A stretch of 64,000 bases of DNA from Neodiprion pinetum (Eukaryota; Arthropoda; Insecta; Hymenoptera; Diprionidae), in the NCBI RefSeq assembly GCF_021155775.2, contig NC_060232.1, forward strand, positions 17,801,922 to 17,865,921. The letters are read 5' to 3'. Of this stretch, positions 1-11,027 are shown in pieces; the first letter of the stretch is position 1, and the number at the start of each line of letters is the position of its first letter. A program made the position numbers and the translations under genes. A model generated the notes under the pieces. That model was not told where the DNA came from. It did not search any database and saw only the letters and a list, made by a program, of their open reading frames with translations.

Positions 1-2084
1 TTAAGACCAGAACCACCCATTATCGTCCCCACTGCTTTTAAATATGACATTAATAAGTGAAACCCGCCTAAACGAAGTTGCACAGCGTTCAAGTCTTTAT
101 CCTGCGTATTACATAGTATTTGCTTAGCTTTAATCCATAAAGCGTAGTCGAAAGTAACAAAACAAGTCTTCATATGAATTTTCTTCGCGTGATTAGTAGC
201 ATAGTGTAAAGCCGTGTATATTGTTTGGTGATTTGATGGGTCTTGATCAATAATTGGTAGAAGAAGAATTCTAGAAACGTGACATTGACTATCTTCCGAA
301 ACTTTTTCTAGGAAACCTCTGGCACTCGGTATCTCCCATACTTTTAAATAACGACCCCATAGATAAGTTGTATATACAGGTGTTAATCCTGGCACAATGG
401 TTCCAAACTTGTACTGTTGAACATCTTCGTACACTATTGATTTTAATGATGTTCCGTGATCGATATAATTTTCAAGCGGAACGTTCCCAAAAGAAGCGAC
501 TTCAGCAGCGCGGGGCAATTTTGGCAATTTTCGCACTGGATTGCCAGTTCCTAATGCTGATGGTGGGTGGAGAGCAACTATAGCAGCGGCTACCTGTATG
601 GTATTTTTACCATCTAATGTCTGCGCATTATGGTCGGCATTATCATACACGTACTGGCCGAAAACTGGTGGTGTTATTGTTGTAACTTCTGCTTTTATAG
701 CTGACATCTCGTGTAGCGCAACATCGTAATATGTAGCACAAACGCCCAAGTTAGAAAGAAGATTAACTATTAGCTTTGATCCGCTTTTACGGTTTATGTA
801 AAGGCCAGTTGCGTGATGGAAACTGGAGATAAATGACTTTGGCCGAATTGCAGAAATGATCGAATGGGCAGGATAATTTTTCTTCACTTTAATTTTCTTC
901 TCGTTGTTATCGTAAGACAAAAATTCGTCTGCAGTGTTTTGATCTAGAAAATGATATAAAAGATTATCATTATAAGTTAATAAAAACAGAGTAAAGTAAT
1001 TACTACCTACAGAAAAACTAAGGTTGATACTATAAACATACCTTGTACCGGAGGATCACTTGCTAAGATTTCAATACTAATCGATTTGTCAGTGCTGAGA
1101 GTTTCATTCCGTTTCTTTCGGACAAATCTATCCAACATAACGATACTTAAAAAAGTGTTTAAATAACTAGGAATATCCGTTTCAACGTCGTTTAAGAAAT
1201 GTGCCGAAGAAGGATGGGTTTTGTTGTCATAATTGGTACTTTTGATTTGCTTTCGCACTAATTCCGCAGCAGTTTTAATGATCCTCAAACGTTCATGTTC
1301 TTTCTTCTCTTCTTGATGCAAATACCAATATTCGTCAACAGGAAACGTTCCGGTACCAGAATAACAAATAATGGTATCTTTCCGAGCGCGTGTCACTATG
1401 GTTATATCTTCGCCATATTTTATTTCCAAATAGTTCAAAATAGTTTTATCGCATAAGATGTTATTTCCCACTTTTTGTAATTCTTTGATTGTAAATTGAC
1501 ATTCTTCATGATTCTCTATATAATTGTAAATTGGCTACATTGTATTTTCAACAACTTGATCGGATGTACTACTGGATGCTGATTGCCGTGGTTTATATTT
1601 AAATTTGTCAAAACAATTTTTGTGATAACGAGCATTTACTTCAACTAGAGACGGGATGGGAGCAATTAGAGACATAACACTCATTCCCAGTTCATCGTTA
1701 CGTTCCTGAGCAATTGCTATAAGTTTTTCTTTCATTATATCGTCTGATATAACATACTTATCTGAAGAACATTTAGCCCAACTTTTATTACAAAATATAC
1801 ACAAGGAACTAAAGTCAAAACCTTCGATTGAACTAGACCGTGAAGTTCGTCCTGAACGTGGAGAACCAACTCCTTTCGGGATTTTTTTTTGCCAGAGTAG
1901 AATATTGTAAATTACATTGTTGATGAATAACAATTTCGGTTTGTTTTTCAAGCCATTTCCAATTCTTGTCACCATATTGTCGACTGAGAGCGGTGAGAGT
2001 TTCAATCCTTTTCGATTCAACATTTTTAAGGTCGCCGACATTTAACGTTTTCTTGCAAATAAAACAGTTCTTGGAAGTATCCAT
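1..2084 (-). pseudogene. Academ-like transposase/nuclease gene, 5' part, copy A
   Basis: This is the N-terminal half of the gene described at 26161-31017, with the same exon layout. The probable ATG is at 2084, giving a start MDTSKNCFICKK with a C-x2-C motif followed by a Cys/His-rich region. An intron at 944-1041 has GT-AG ends and keeps the frame (a split GAT codon). The frame breaks once in a run of nine T at 1882-1890 and meets an in-frame TAG at about 1535-1537, both identical to copy B. The nuclease core and CXC tail would lie left of base 1, outside the window. The two copies share every defect, so they come from one already broken parent or from a recent duplication. Confidence 0.75.
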
Positions 2085-3011
2085 GTTTGTAACAGTATAA
2101 TATATGAAATAACTTGTATAGATAATGTCGTAATGTAGCAATTAATAAATAAAATACTATAAGTTTAACACAATATAAAAACACATGCAAAGTTTAAGAA
2201 AGAAAATAAAATATTTCAGTCACAAGTACAAGAACTCACGAAACACTACTGAACGTTACGAGAGTTCACTACCGAATGACGATCGCCCTAAAGAAAGCAA
2301 GCTAGAGATTACTTTGTAAGACATCAAATAAATACTTTCAAATACAAAACAACGATCATATTCTGTATTCCAATATAAATAATAATTAAAGAAATAGTAA
2401 GATTGAATTTAACGATATAATAAACAAAAAAAATGTGTAATTTCAATTACTATATACTTTCGAAATCTTAAAAAAGACCATAAAATATGTTATGATTGAA
2501 GAAAAATTCCAAAATCTCATAAACAAATGAGATTAAAAATATAAACAAAATATATTCGAATAGTTTAATAATCGGGTGATAAGAATGCCTTGAAGCATAT
2601 TTGTCGTAACATTAATTGTTTATGAGATATAAGGGTTGTAAGGAATAGACAATGTTAACTTTTGTAAATAAAAGCGTGTAATTAGTAAACTATAATTGAT
2701 AAACGTTAGGTTAAAATTTTATGAGGAAGCTTAACTCATGCTGCACAAAAATGACTTGAAGGTCGAAAACTGTATCTGCAATAGTTGCAAAGTTACAGCA
2801 AGTTGTTAGTTAACAAATCGAGTCGGCGCTGGACTAAGCCGTGTTAAAAAAACAAGATAATTTTTTAAAAATAGAAGAAAACTTTTTTTGCCATATTGTT
2901 GCAGGTAGCTGTTTTTGTAATTTTTTGATCTTCGTGAAAAAAAATTATAAAAAATAAAAAAAATAGTTTATAATAAATTGTTAAATAAATAAATGAACAA
3001 ATTGTTGATTG
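1..3011 (-). mobile_element. Academ-like DNA transposon, truncated copy A
   Basis: This stretch repeats 28934-31944 at a constant offset of 28933 bases. I found no difference in the parts I compared, including all predicted reading frames. It holds the 5' half of the transposase-like gene (minus strand), the 5' non-coding region and the inner part of the right terminal inverted repeat. The window edge cuts it on the left. On the right it stops at 3011, exactly where a TGTTACG LTR begins, whereas copy B carries on with its terminal repeat. The outer part of the repeat is therefore missing here and does not reappear beyond the retrotransposon. Confidence 0.85.
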
Positions 3012-3448
3012 TGTTACGTCCTCCAGACTTCATATTCCTTTCCCACGCTCCTAGTCACCTTACGCTCTGTAGTCTACCCTTATCGTTCGCGAGTCAGCAG
3101 GTTCTCCTGTAACTCGCGGCCAGCTCGCCTGCTACATCCGGCAGAAGCAGGCAGATCCATCCCAGCACTCAAGCAAGACACCTATCCCTCTAAACCAAGA
3201 CCATACCCTTTTTCCCTTGACCGACTCCGTTGCATTGACCACTAATAAACAATCATATACTATAAATCGTTTACCTTCCCTTAATACCGATCCCTTTCTA
3301 TTCCATTCCCTTCCTGCATTGGGAGTAGTAGCACGCGAGTGCATAGTCGACGTGAACGGACCCTACAATAGCCAAATAACACCTTGGCTGGGCGTGGAGT
3401 AAGCTCCGATTACCGCTCATCGGAGCCTACGCAATCTACCCCGTAACA
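3012..3448 (+). repeat. 5' LTR of the gypsy element
   Basis: Starts TGTTACGTCC and ends CCCCGTAACA, so the outermost bases form an inverted repeat TGTTACG/CGTAACA. It is the same length as the 3' LTR but differs at about 15 positions. It keeps an AATAAA (3244-3249) and a TATAAAT (3261-3267), both altered in the 3' LTR. Confidence 0.93.
3244..3267 (+). promoter_or_regulatory. Candidate TATA box and poly(A) signal in 5' LTR
   Basis: AATAAA at 3244-3249 and TATAAAT at 3261-3267 lie in the 3' half of the LTR, where a core promoter or polyadenylation signal is expected. In the 3' LTR the same positions read AATGAA and CTTCAAA. Function is inferred from motif and place only. Confidence 0.35.
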
Positions 3449-4118
3449 TTTTTGGTGGCAGCGGTTTTGCCCGTCGACCTACCCGTCAGTGCAGTGCTGC
3501 ATGTTTTCTACGAAAGTGTTCAGTGCTCAAAATTTCTAACGCCGTATCAATCAGTGATAGCCGTGTTACGAACGAACTCCGGCCCACGAGGTACTGTGAC
3601 AGGCATGCAGAACCTATTCAACTCGCCACGGACACAGGCTCTGCAAACAGTCCCCAATTTCAATAACTCCGTCACATTTTGGTACTATTGAAATTCATCG
3701 ATACGTACGACGTCGAATAACTGTGTAGCGAGTGGAAATTCAGTGCGATAGCCAAGTTAAGCCGCACACCGCATCTGAACACATCACCCTTCGAACCGAC
3801 AAATATTGAATGGACCCTTCCCGCTCATTCGGACTCCTGCAACCCTGTTGAGACGAGAACCTGGACCCGAAAGTGACATCGCCCTAAGACCTGGATTACC
3901 ACACTTATTTATCAACACGCCACGGAGTACCTCATCTATACCCTCCTCGTGCCGACGCATGACGTGTATCGCCTGTTCAAGTTTCACCTGCGTCCAGCTG
4001 CCTAGAACCATGCTGTACTCTGTTTTTGCGTTTACCTTCGCCCTGTAAGTCTATTCTAAGTCTTAGTATTAAGTTGATATTTTTATTCCTGTACTTGCAA
4101 TACCCTGCTTAAATCAAC
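3449..4118 (+). other. Gypsy leader with primer-binding region
   Basis: The 670 bases between the 5' LTR and the gag ATG hold no convincing gene. The first bases after the LTR, TTTTTGGTGGCAGCGG, occupy the primer-binding site position; I cannot name the tRNA from the sequence. The short open frames here are not conserved-looking. Confidence 0.6.
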
Positions 4119-5210
4119 ATGGCACCAACTAACGAAACCGGTTCAAATTTTTGGTCAGTAAAAGATGTCTTGCCGACAATCCCCCCTTTTGACGGCCACA
4201 ACATGCCCTTTGACTCATTTGTAGAACAATTACGTCACGTAGAGACTCTTATAAAAGCTTCGGATAAAATGACTTTCGCCAAATTTGCGCGATCAAAGGT
4301 TACAGGCCCCGCATCTCAATATTTAATAGGCATCAACTGTAATGACGTCGAGGACCTCATAACTGCCCTTAGCCGAGCATACCGCCCGGATATCCCCATA
4401 CGCCAGTTATCCGCTCAATTAGATAGAATTACACAACAACCATATGAGCGCATCATAGATTACTCGTGCAGAATAAGAGCAATATCAAAAGAAATAAGCA
4501 CAGCAATCATAGCCAAACACCCACCAGACTTAGCAACGCTTCTACTGAACGATCTAAAGAAGGATACCTCTAGATCGTTTATTAGAGGGCTTCGGCCAGA
4601 ATTGGAGTGGAGAATCGCTACTATCAGACCATTACCAACCTTCGAAACTGCCGTCAGCATCGCCGAAGGTGAAGAAGCCGAGCTAATTAAACGTCAGATG
4701 CAATTCTCTGCACATTATTTTACCCCCTCTACACCCATGTGTCTGCCGTTACCCCCCCATACTGCTCCTCCGTCTCAGGTGCCCACCGCGGCCTCCTCTA
4801 TCCCCCCCCTGATGTCATTGCCCACACGTGGTTACGTTTATCAACCAGCGCCTCGTACCGAACCCGGAACCTACGCCCAAGCACTCCATCCGAACAAAAG
4901 TTCTGCTGACCACGTTAATGCTCTGCCCAGCACTTGTCAATTTTGTAACCACCAGGGTCACTCCATCACGGAATGTCACCGTTTGCAAAGTAAAAGATAT
5001 TGTACCAAATGTCGCAGAATGGGCCACTTCCACAATGAATGCAACGTAAACCAAGAACTGCACTGCGACAATTGTAATCGCAGAGGCCACACAGTAGACC
5101 GATGTAGATCCTTTCCGCGTAATAACCAAGGCAATGCAGGCTCAAATAAACATTTAAACGGGAACATCGCCCGCGGGGAGAACGCGCCCGCGAGCAATGC
5201 AAACAACTAG
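4119..5210 (+). CDS. gag: Gag polyprotein with three CCHC zinc knuckles
   Basis: This intact 363-residue frame encodes the structural protein that packages the retrotransposon RNA into cytoplasmic particles. The N-terminal two thirds is a capsid-like helical region of the retrotrans_gag type, with a proline-rich stretch at about residues 205-260. Three zinc knuckles with C-x2-C-x4-H-x4-C spacing follow near residues 273-286, 296-309 and 318-331 (CQFCNHQGHSITEC, CTKCRRMGHFHNEC, CDNCNRRGHTVDRC). Three tandem knuckles is more than the one or two usual in this superfamily. The ATG at 4119 sits in the context CAACATGG and is the first long-frame ATG after the leader. The frame stays open across a TTTAAAC heptamer at 5153-5159, in phase for a -1 shift into pol, and ends at the TAG at 5208-5210. 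Confidence 0.9.
   Translation: MAPTNETGSNFWSVKDVLPTIPPFDGHNMPFDSFVEQLRHVETLIKASDKMTFAKFARSKVTGPASQYLIGINCNDVEDLITALSRAYRPDIPIRQLSAQLDRITQQPYERIIDYSCRIRAISKEISTAIIAKHPPDLATLLLNDLKKDTSRSFIRGLRPELEWRIATIRPLPTFETAVSIAEGEEAELIKRQMQFSAHYFTPSTPMCLPLPPHTAPPSQVPTAASSIPPLMSLPTRGYVYQPAPRTEPGTYAQALHPNKSSADHVNALPSTCQFCNHQGHSITECHRLQSKRYCTKCRRMGHFHNECNVNQELHCDNCNRRGHTVDRCRSFPRNNQGNAGSNKHLNGNIARGENAPASNANN
5153..5192 (+). promoter_or_regulatory. Candidate programmed -1 frameshift signal (gag-pol)
   Basis: TTTAAAC at 5153-5159 is a classic X-XXY-YYZ slippery heptamer and is read T-TTA-AAC in the gag frame, the required phase. Slipping back one base gives TTT-AAA and enters a frame with no stop up to the pol protease. 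Twelve bases downstream, CGCGGG (5172-5177) can pair with CCCGCG (5187-5192), a G+C-rich stem in an otherwise A+T-rich region. Activity is inferred. Confidence 0.65.
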
Positions 5211-8101
5211 CGTTCCGATCTTCAAGTCATATCCTCATAACAGCTTCAGCTGACCCTCCACTAATTTCGATCGACACCCCCGAGCTAATAAAAATATCTA
5301 CATTTATTATTGACACCGGTGCAGACGTCAACTTGGTCAAAGAAAGTTCCGTTAGGCCCCTCGTACGACGAACAACCGACGAACGTTTGACGCTGACTGG
5401 TATAACAGACAAAAAGACGCAAACTATCGCAAAAACGGAAATACGTTTTAATAATAAATCCCATACCTTTCACTTGGTCCCTGACTCGTTTCCGATTCCG
5501 CACGACGGCATCTTAGGCCAGCCCTTCTTACGAAAAGAGAAAGCAACTATTTCTTTCAACTCAAACTCGGTGATGCTTGGATCCTCATTGCCAATCCACT
5601 TTAGTAAATTCGATGAACCCTCGTCCGCGCCCGAAAAAACGCGCGTAATTACAATACAGGCCCGTACCGTGAAAGCCATCCCACTAATAGTTGCGAACCC
5701 AGACACTAAAGTAGGTTACCTTAAACGCATCGATTTAGGCAACAATGTTCTATGTGGTGAAGCGTTAGTTGAAAACCAGAACGGCATCGCTTACTCGTAC
5801 GCGTTCAATTGTAACGAATCTGCCGTAGAGATAAGACCCCCAACAGTAACCCTAGACGAGTTCGACGAGCCACTGAGTACAGTCATGCCCAACGCTACGC
5901 CCACTGCATCGAGTAACCACCACAGCGATGCCCGCGCCAAAACCCTCGTTTCGCACCCAGGCCCTCTCCTCAGCAACTCATTAATTGTTTCTGCCGCCAA
6001 GCGTACATCGCGACCGACTAATAATCCCCCCTCCTGCCCCATCCAGTCCACTGACCTCGCGCAACTGCAATCCGATCCTCCTATCCCTGACGACAGTACA
6101 CCCTGTCCCGGTGCCGCAACAGTGCTCTTGACTGACAGTAGGTCAGAAAGATTGGACGTCCTAAAGAACAGCTTACATCTTGATCATTTGAATGAGACCG
6201 AAAAACAATCTATATTTAACCTCGTAACAGAATTTAACCATCTCTTTTACCTCCCAGGTGATAAATTAGGCCACACCAATTTATCTCATCACACTATCCC
6301 CACGATGGACAATACGCCTATTCATACCAAACAATACCGTTTTCCCAAAATTCACAAAGACGAAATCGAATCCCAAGTTGATAAACTACTCAAACAAAAT
6401 CTTATTAAACATTCCTCATCTCCGTATAATTCCCCGGTGTGGATCGTTCCAAAAAAACCGGATAGTGACGGCAATAAACGATGGCGTATGGTAATCGACT
6501 ACAGAAAACTTAACGAAAAAACAGTCGGCGACGCATACCCCATGCCCGATATCACGGAAATCCTTGACCAGCTTGGCTCAGCTAAATACTTTTCCACATT
6601 CGACCTTGCTTCCGGGTTCCACCAAATTCCCATGCATCCGGACCACAGCACGAAAACTGCATTTTCGACACCTAGAGGCCATTATGAATTTTCTCGTATG
6701 CCCTTCGGACTAAAGAACGCCCCCGCCACGTTTCAAAGGCTCATGGAACAAGTCCTTCTAGGCCTACAAGGCAACGAGATGTTCGTATATTTAGATGACA
6801 TAGTTATTTACGCTCAAAACTTGCAAGAACATGAAATTAAATTTCGGAAATTAATGAAGCGACTAACCGCTGCTGGTTTAACTCTACAGCCAGACAAGTG
6901 CGAATTCTTGCGCAAGGAAGTCGTTTACCTCGGACACCTCATAACTGAGTCAGGAGTAAAACCTGACCCTGGTAAATTAATAGCTGTAAAAGAGTATCCT
7001 GTCCCCAAAAGTTCCAAAAACGTTAGACAGTTCCTTGGCCTTTTAGGTTATTACCGAAGATTTGTTCCAAATTTTGGAAAAATTGCTAAATGCCTTAACA
7101 ATTTAACGAAGAAGGATACCCCTTTCATCTGGACGTCCGAACACCAGTCTGCCTTTGAAACCTTACGCGATTGTTTATGCAAAGAACCAATTCTACAACA
7201 CCCGGACTTCAACAAACCATTCACGCTCACTACAGACGCGTCAAAATTCGCGATAGGTGCAGTTCTCAGTCAAGATAAAGACGGTGCTGACCTACCGGTA
7301 GCATACGCATCCCGAGCCCTCAAGCCCGCTGAACTAAACTACTCGGTACCTGATAAAGAATTCTTAGCCGCCTACTGGAGTATGAATCACTTCCGCCCCT
7401 ACATCTATGGTCAGAAGTTCACTTTAATAACAGACCACGAGCCACTCAAATGGGTAAAAAGCGTCAAGAAGCCTAATTCCCGTTTATTACGATGGAGCTT
7501 AGAACTAGCAGAGTACGACTTTGATACGAAATACAAGTCCGGAAAATCTAATACCAACGCTGATGCTCTGTCCAGGAACGCACCGCCCGACACCGCTCAA
7601 ATTCTTCCCATAGATGCAAAACGCCCCCGTCCAACGACTGAAGCCTCTAGCGATAAACCAAAAAAACGCACTAAAAAGACTCATCAGTACCCCAGACGCC
7701 CTCGACAGACCACAGACGAGTCCACCAACCCAGCTCCACTGAAACACCCTAAAATCTCACAACCCTGTAAGATGATATACTCCTCTGATGCCTCTGATTC
7801 CTCTGATCTCTCCGACGATGAGTTCAGCGATAAAGAAACTCCGTTGCTCAAAACCCCCCTCGTTACCCCGGCACCGATCCCAGAACATCACCAACCTAAA
7901 CGCCATCGCGAAACAAATTCTTCAACAAATCCTGGGCCTCATAAAAGACCATACCTGAGCTATTTCTCAAATTCTTCCCTTAGCTCGGATGACTTACAGA
8001 CCCCAGAAACTGAATCAGGAACCGATGACCTTTGTCCAACCACCGATTTACCGGGCACTGCTTATAGCGATTTCCTCATAGAAAGCGAAACTTTTCCTCT
8101 C

Positions 8102-8530
8102 ATGCGTAATAGACGTATCAAAGAAATAAAAGCTGACCTATTACAGCAAAAGGATAACTTGGCTCATTGCATATCGGCTGACTGCCAAATGTCAAAAGGA
8201 ATCGCTTCAGAACTGACAGAACGTAGATTCATAAACCGCGAACAACTTAGAGAATTCGACCCGACTGTGACTGACGTTATTTCTGTGGTACATGGAAACC
8301 GGAAAATATATAACCTAGTTACGAAGTCCAAATACAGCGACAAACCTTTGCCCCACGTTTTTTTTGACACCTTGGTTAACTTTAGGAAAACCTTGCAAGA
8401 AGATGGCGTAACATCCGTCTCGATACCATTGATAGGTTGCGGACTTGACAAATTAGAATGGAGCGCGGTACGCAGGATGATCCATTACGTTTTCAAAAAT
8501 TCGAAAATAAGAATCACCGTTTGCCGCCTC
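8102..8530 (+). other. Macro domain 1 in Pol (TARG1/OARD1-like)
   Basis: The segment reads as a macro domain of the TARG1/OARD1 type (terminal ADP-ribose protein glycohydrolase): NLAHCISADCQMSKGIA, then YNLVTKSKYSDKP, then SVSIPLIGCGLDKLEW and a closing strand ITVC. The two residues known to be catalytic in TARG1, the Lys of the TK motif and the Asp of GCGLD, are both present (codons 8324-8326 and 8447-8449). It sits between RNase H and integrase, about residues 924-1065 counted from base 5333. An ADP-ribose hydrolase or reader role during replication is inference; the fold assignment rests on motif order and spacing. Confidence 0.8.
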
Positions 8531-9039
8531 GACTCTCCGCTTCCTGCCACCGCGCGCCCCTGCATTACACCCCCACCCGTTTATACTAACCTCCCTGACC
8601 CTGTCCCTTCCACATCTGGATTACCCCCCCGCCGCCATCTGCGAAAGGAATCGGAACGTCCGACTAAACCTGCAGCACCTCGTCCGATTCGACCTCCACC
8701 CCCACCCACTGACGTCATCATGCCCTCCCCTGTCGGGCCTCCGCGTCCCGATAGGAGATACCCCCCCGCTACTTCCAGGTCGACGAACCCTTCCTTGCAC
8801 TCCTGTTCCCCTTCCCCCTCGCCCCTCCCGCCCACCTCTGATAACGACGACAGTTCCGACTTGCTCACAGACGCTGAATACTATACGTGCACTCAACAAT
8901 TCGACTCCCATATGGAAATTACTGACCATAACCATGACAGTGCTCTCAACACTAACGATGATCAAATTAATGACCCTCACGGTTTCGCATATTTTATTGA
9001 CAACTTGGACGACATACCAGTATCGGACAATGTCAAAGA

Positions 9040-9455
9040 TACCAATGATGGACTTTTGATGCTCAAAACCAACTATGCGCACTTCATATCGACAGACTGC
9101 GCTTGGATCAAAGGTATACCAGCCCAACTTGCCGGCGAGAATATGGTTGACCCAAAAATAGTAATGAGGCCTCGTCCGCGAAAATTTGATATCATTGAAT
9201 CTAAGCACAATAGTCGACGTATTTTCACCCTAGTATTGAAAACAAAAGGCTCAGATAAAAGCAATCTATACGATATCTTCAAGCTATTGTCCAAACTGAA
9301 AACGGCTTCAGCCGATTCAAACCTAAAGTCTCTTGCCCTCCCGATAACCGATGACAGTTTAGACGCTCTCGATCCTCGCGTTATCCGAAAACTTCTATCC
9401 TATATTTTCGCAGACTTAGAAATTCAAATCATCCTTTGTCGAAACACGACTGTCA
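9040..9455 (+). other. Macro domain 2 in Pol, degenerate
   Basis: A second segment follows the pattern of the first: YAHFISTDCAWIKGIPAQL, then FTLVLKTKGSDKS, then LALPITDDSLDAL and a closing IQIILCR. The TARG1-type Lys (9239-9241) and Asp (9362-9364) keep their places, but the glycine loop GCG is replaced by TDD, which should weaken ADP-ribose phosphate binding. It directly precedes the integrase zinc-binding domain. The simplest reading is an internal duplication followed by divergence. Confidence 0.6.
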
Positions 9456-10479
9456 TCCCAGACGAATGTTTACGAAAAGAAATAATCAGAGAATGCCACG
9501 AATTGTTGATCGGCGGTCATCAAGGTGTCACTAAAATATATAACCGCATTAGACAAAAGTATTTTTGGCCCCGTATGAAAGAACAAATCCAAGATTCCAT
9601 AAGAACTTGCGAGAGTTGCCAAAGAAAAAAATTGGTCAGAGTAAAAACCAAATTGCCAATGATGATAACGGACACGCCTGCCGATGCATTCGACAAAGTG
9701 GCATTAGATATTGTTGGACCTCTACCCCTTACTAAATCGAACAACAAATATCTTTTGACGATACAATGCAATTTGACAAAATTCCTGGACGCCATCCCTT
9801 TACCTGATGCCACCGCCAAAACTATAGGCGCAGCATTCGCAAAAGAATACATTACACGTTACGGTGCTCCTTGAGCAATACTCAGAGACCAAGGACAGAA
9901 TTTTATGAGCACAGTCATCAAACATCTTTGTAAGCTTTTCAAAATTAAGCAAATACGAACCACAGCTTACCGCCCACAGTCTAACGGATCGCTAGAACGC
10001 AGTCACCTTGTTCTCACTGAGCACATTAAACACTACACGGATGCTGGTAAAGACTGGGACGATTACATCCGCTTTGCAATTTTTTGTTATAACACCGCGA
10101 AGCACGAAGGTACTAACTTCACCCCCCACCAACTAATTTTTGGCTCTCAAGCCAGACTCCCAACAGACGCGAACCCTGCCAGCGCGTAAACTCGTTCCTA
10201 CGATTCCTTCCTTCTAGACTCAATCGCTAATTTATCCAGCATACGAAAACACGCCGCGTCCAACCTACAACAAGCAAAGTATCGTTCCGAGACGTATTAC
10301 GACCGTAACGTCAACAGCCAAAATTTCGAAGCAGGTCAAAAGGTCTATCTACTGAACGAAACCCGATCCAAATTCGACGACCACTATGAAGGAGTGTATA
10401 CGATTAAACGTATAATTGACAATATTAACGCTGAAATTTGGATTACTCCCCGAAAAACTAAAATCGTCCATTTCAATAA

Positions 10480-10869
10480 ATTGAAATTGGCACACTTAAC
10501 CGACTAATTGACCTGGACCGACGCTTGAACGAATACGAACTTGACCTGTCCAGTTTAGTAGACGCTATCCCCTTAGCCCAAAAAGGTATCGTCCAGCCTA
10601 AAATTCTATCACCGGAAAAAATTATTTCCAGCCTTACACATATCCCTCACCCGCGTCGTACAAAACCCCAAATTCCTACGCGCCATGCCATCCACCACCC
10701 GCACCTAGAAATAATACCATCTCCCGATGACCTGCCTACTCGCTCTTCGTCGCTGCTCGGGACCCAATCGGAAATTGAAATGACGGAACTAGGCATACCT
10801 GAGCCGCGTAAATTGCTTCCCGAGCAAAGCCTTAACGATAGCTCCGAACCACTCGAAGTTTGGCGCTAA
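10480..10869 (+). CDS. Unrecognised 3' reading frame of the gypsy element
   Basis: After pol the next frame is open from 10480 and ends with TAA at 10867-10869. It overlaps the pol end in a different phase and has no ATG near its start (first leucine-type starts near 10525). The product is about 115-130 residues, acidic and proline-rich, with segments like PHPRRTKPQIPTR and EIIPSPDDLPTRSS. I recognise no domain, signal peptide or membrane segment, so there is no basis for calling it env. It could be an accessory protein, a tail joined to pol by another frameshift, or chance. Confidence 0.3.
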   Translation: MEIGTLNRLIDLDRRLNEYELDLSSLVDAIPLAQKGIVQPKILSPEKIISSLTHIPHPRRTKPQIPTRHAIHHPHLEIIPSPDDLPTRSSSLLGTQSEIEMTELGIPEPRKLLPEQSLNDSSEPLEVWR

Positions 10870-11027
10870 GCCCTCCGCTATTAGCAATTATATTCTTTCA
10901 TTGCCTTATTCTGCCCATAATAATCTGCAGCCATAATATAATCATCAGCACGTTGCATAAGTTTCGTTTATAACATACACAATATCTATCATATATACAA
11001 TATCTATCATATATACCACCACATTTA

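Larger units (their letters stand above)
5153..10507 (+). pseudogene. pol: Gypsy Pol: protease, RT, RNase H, two macro domains, integrase
   Basis: Pol lies in the -1 frame relative to gag. In order it has an aspartic protease (IIDTGADVNLV, 5312-5344), reverse transcriptase (FSTFDLASGF motif A and YLDDIVIY catalytic box near 6787), RNase H (TTDASKFAIGAVLSQD near 7225), a Ser/Asp/Pro-rich linker holding two macro domains (8102-8530, 9040-9455), an H2C2 zinc-binding domain (9480-9640) and an integrase core. Integrase Asp residues appear at DIVGPLP and DQGQNF and the Glu at GSLERSH. No chromodomain is seen. The frame continues to TAA at 10505-10507 but has two in-frame stops, TGA 9872-9874 inside the integrase core and TAA 10187-10189, so this copy should make no complete integrase. 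Up to 9871 it is intact. Confidence 0.9.

Noticed and set aside
4815..5206. Minus-strand open frames across the gag zinc knuckles
   Set aside because: They are shadows of a clearly coding plus-strand frame.
8581..9208. Minus-strand frames of 95-195 codons within pol
   Set aside because: They overlap the pol linker and macro domain 2 on the opposite strand and have glycine-rich low-complexity content from proline-rich pol.
10480..10869. env gene of an errantivirus-like element
   Set aside because: No signal peptide, cleavage site, fusion peptide or membrane anchor is visible and the frame is too short.
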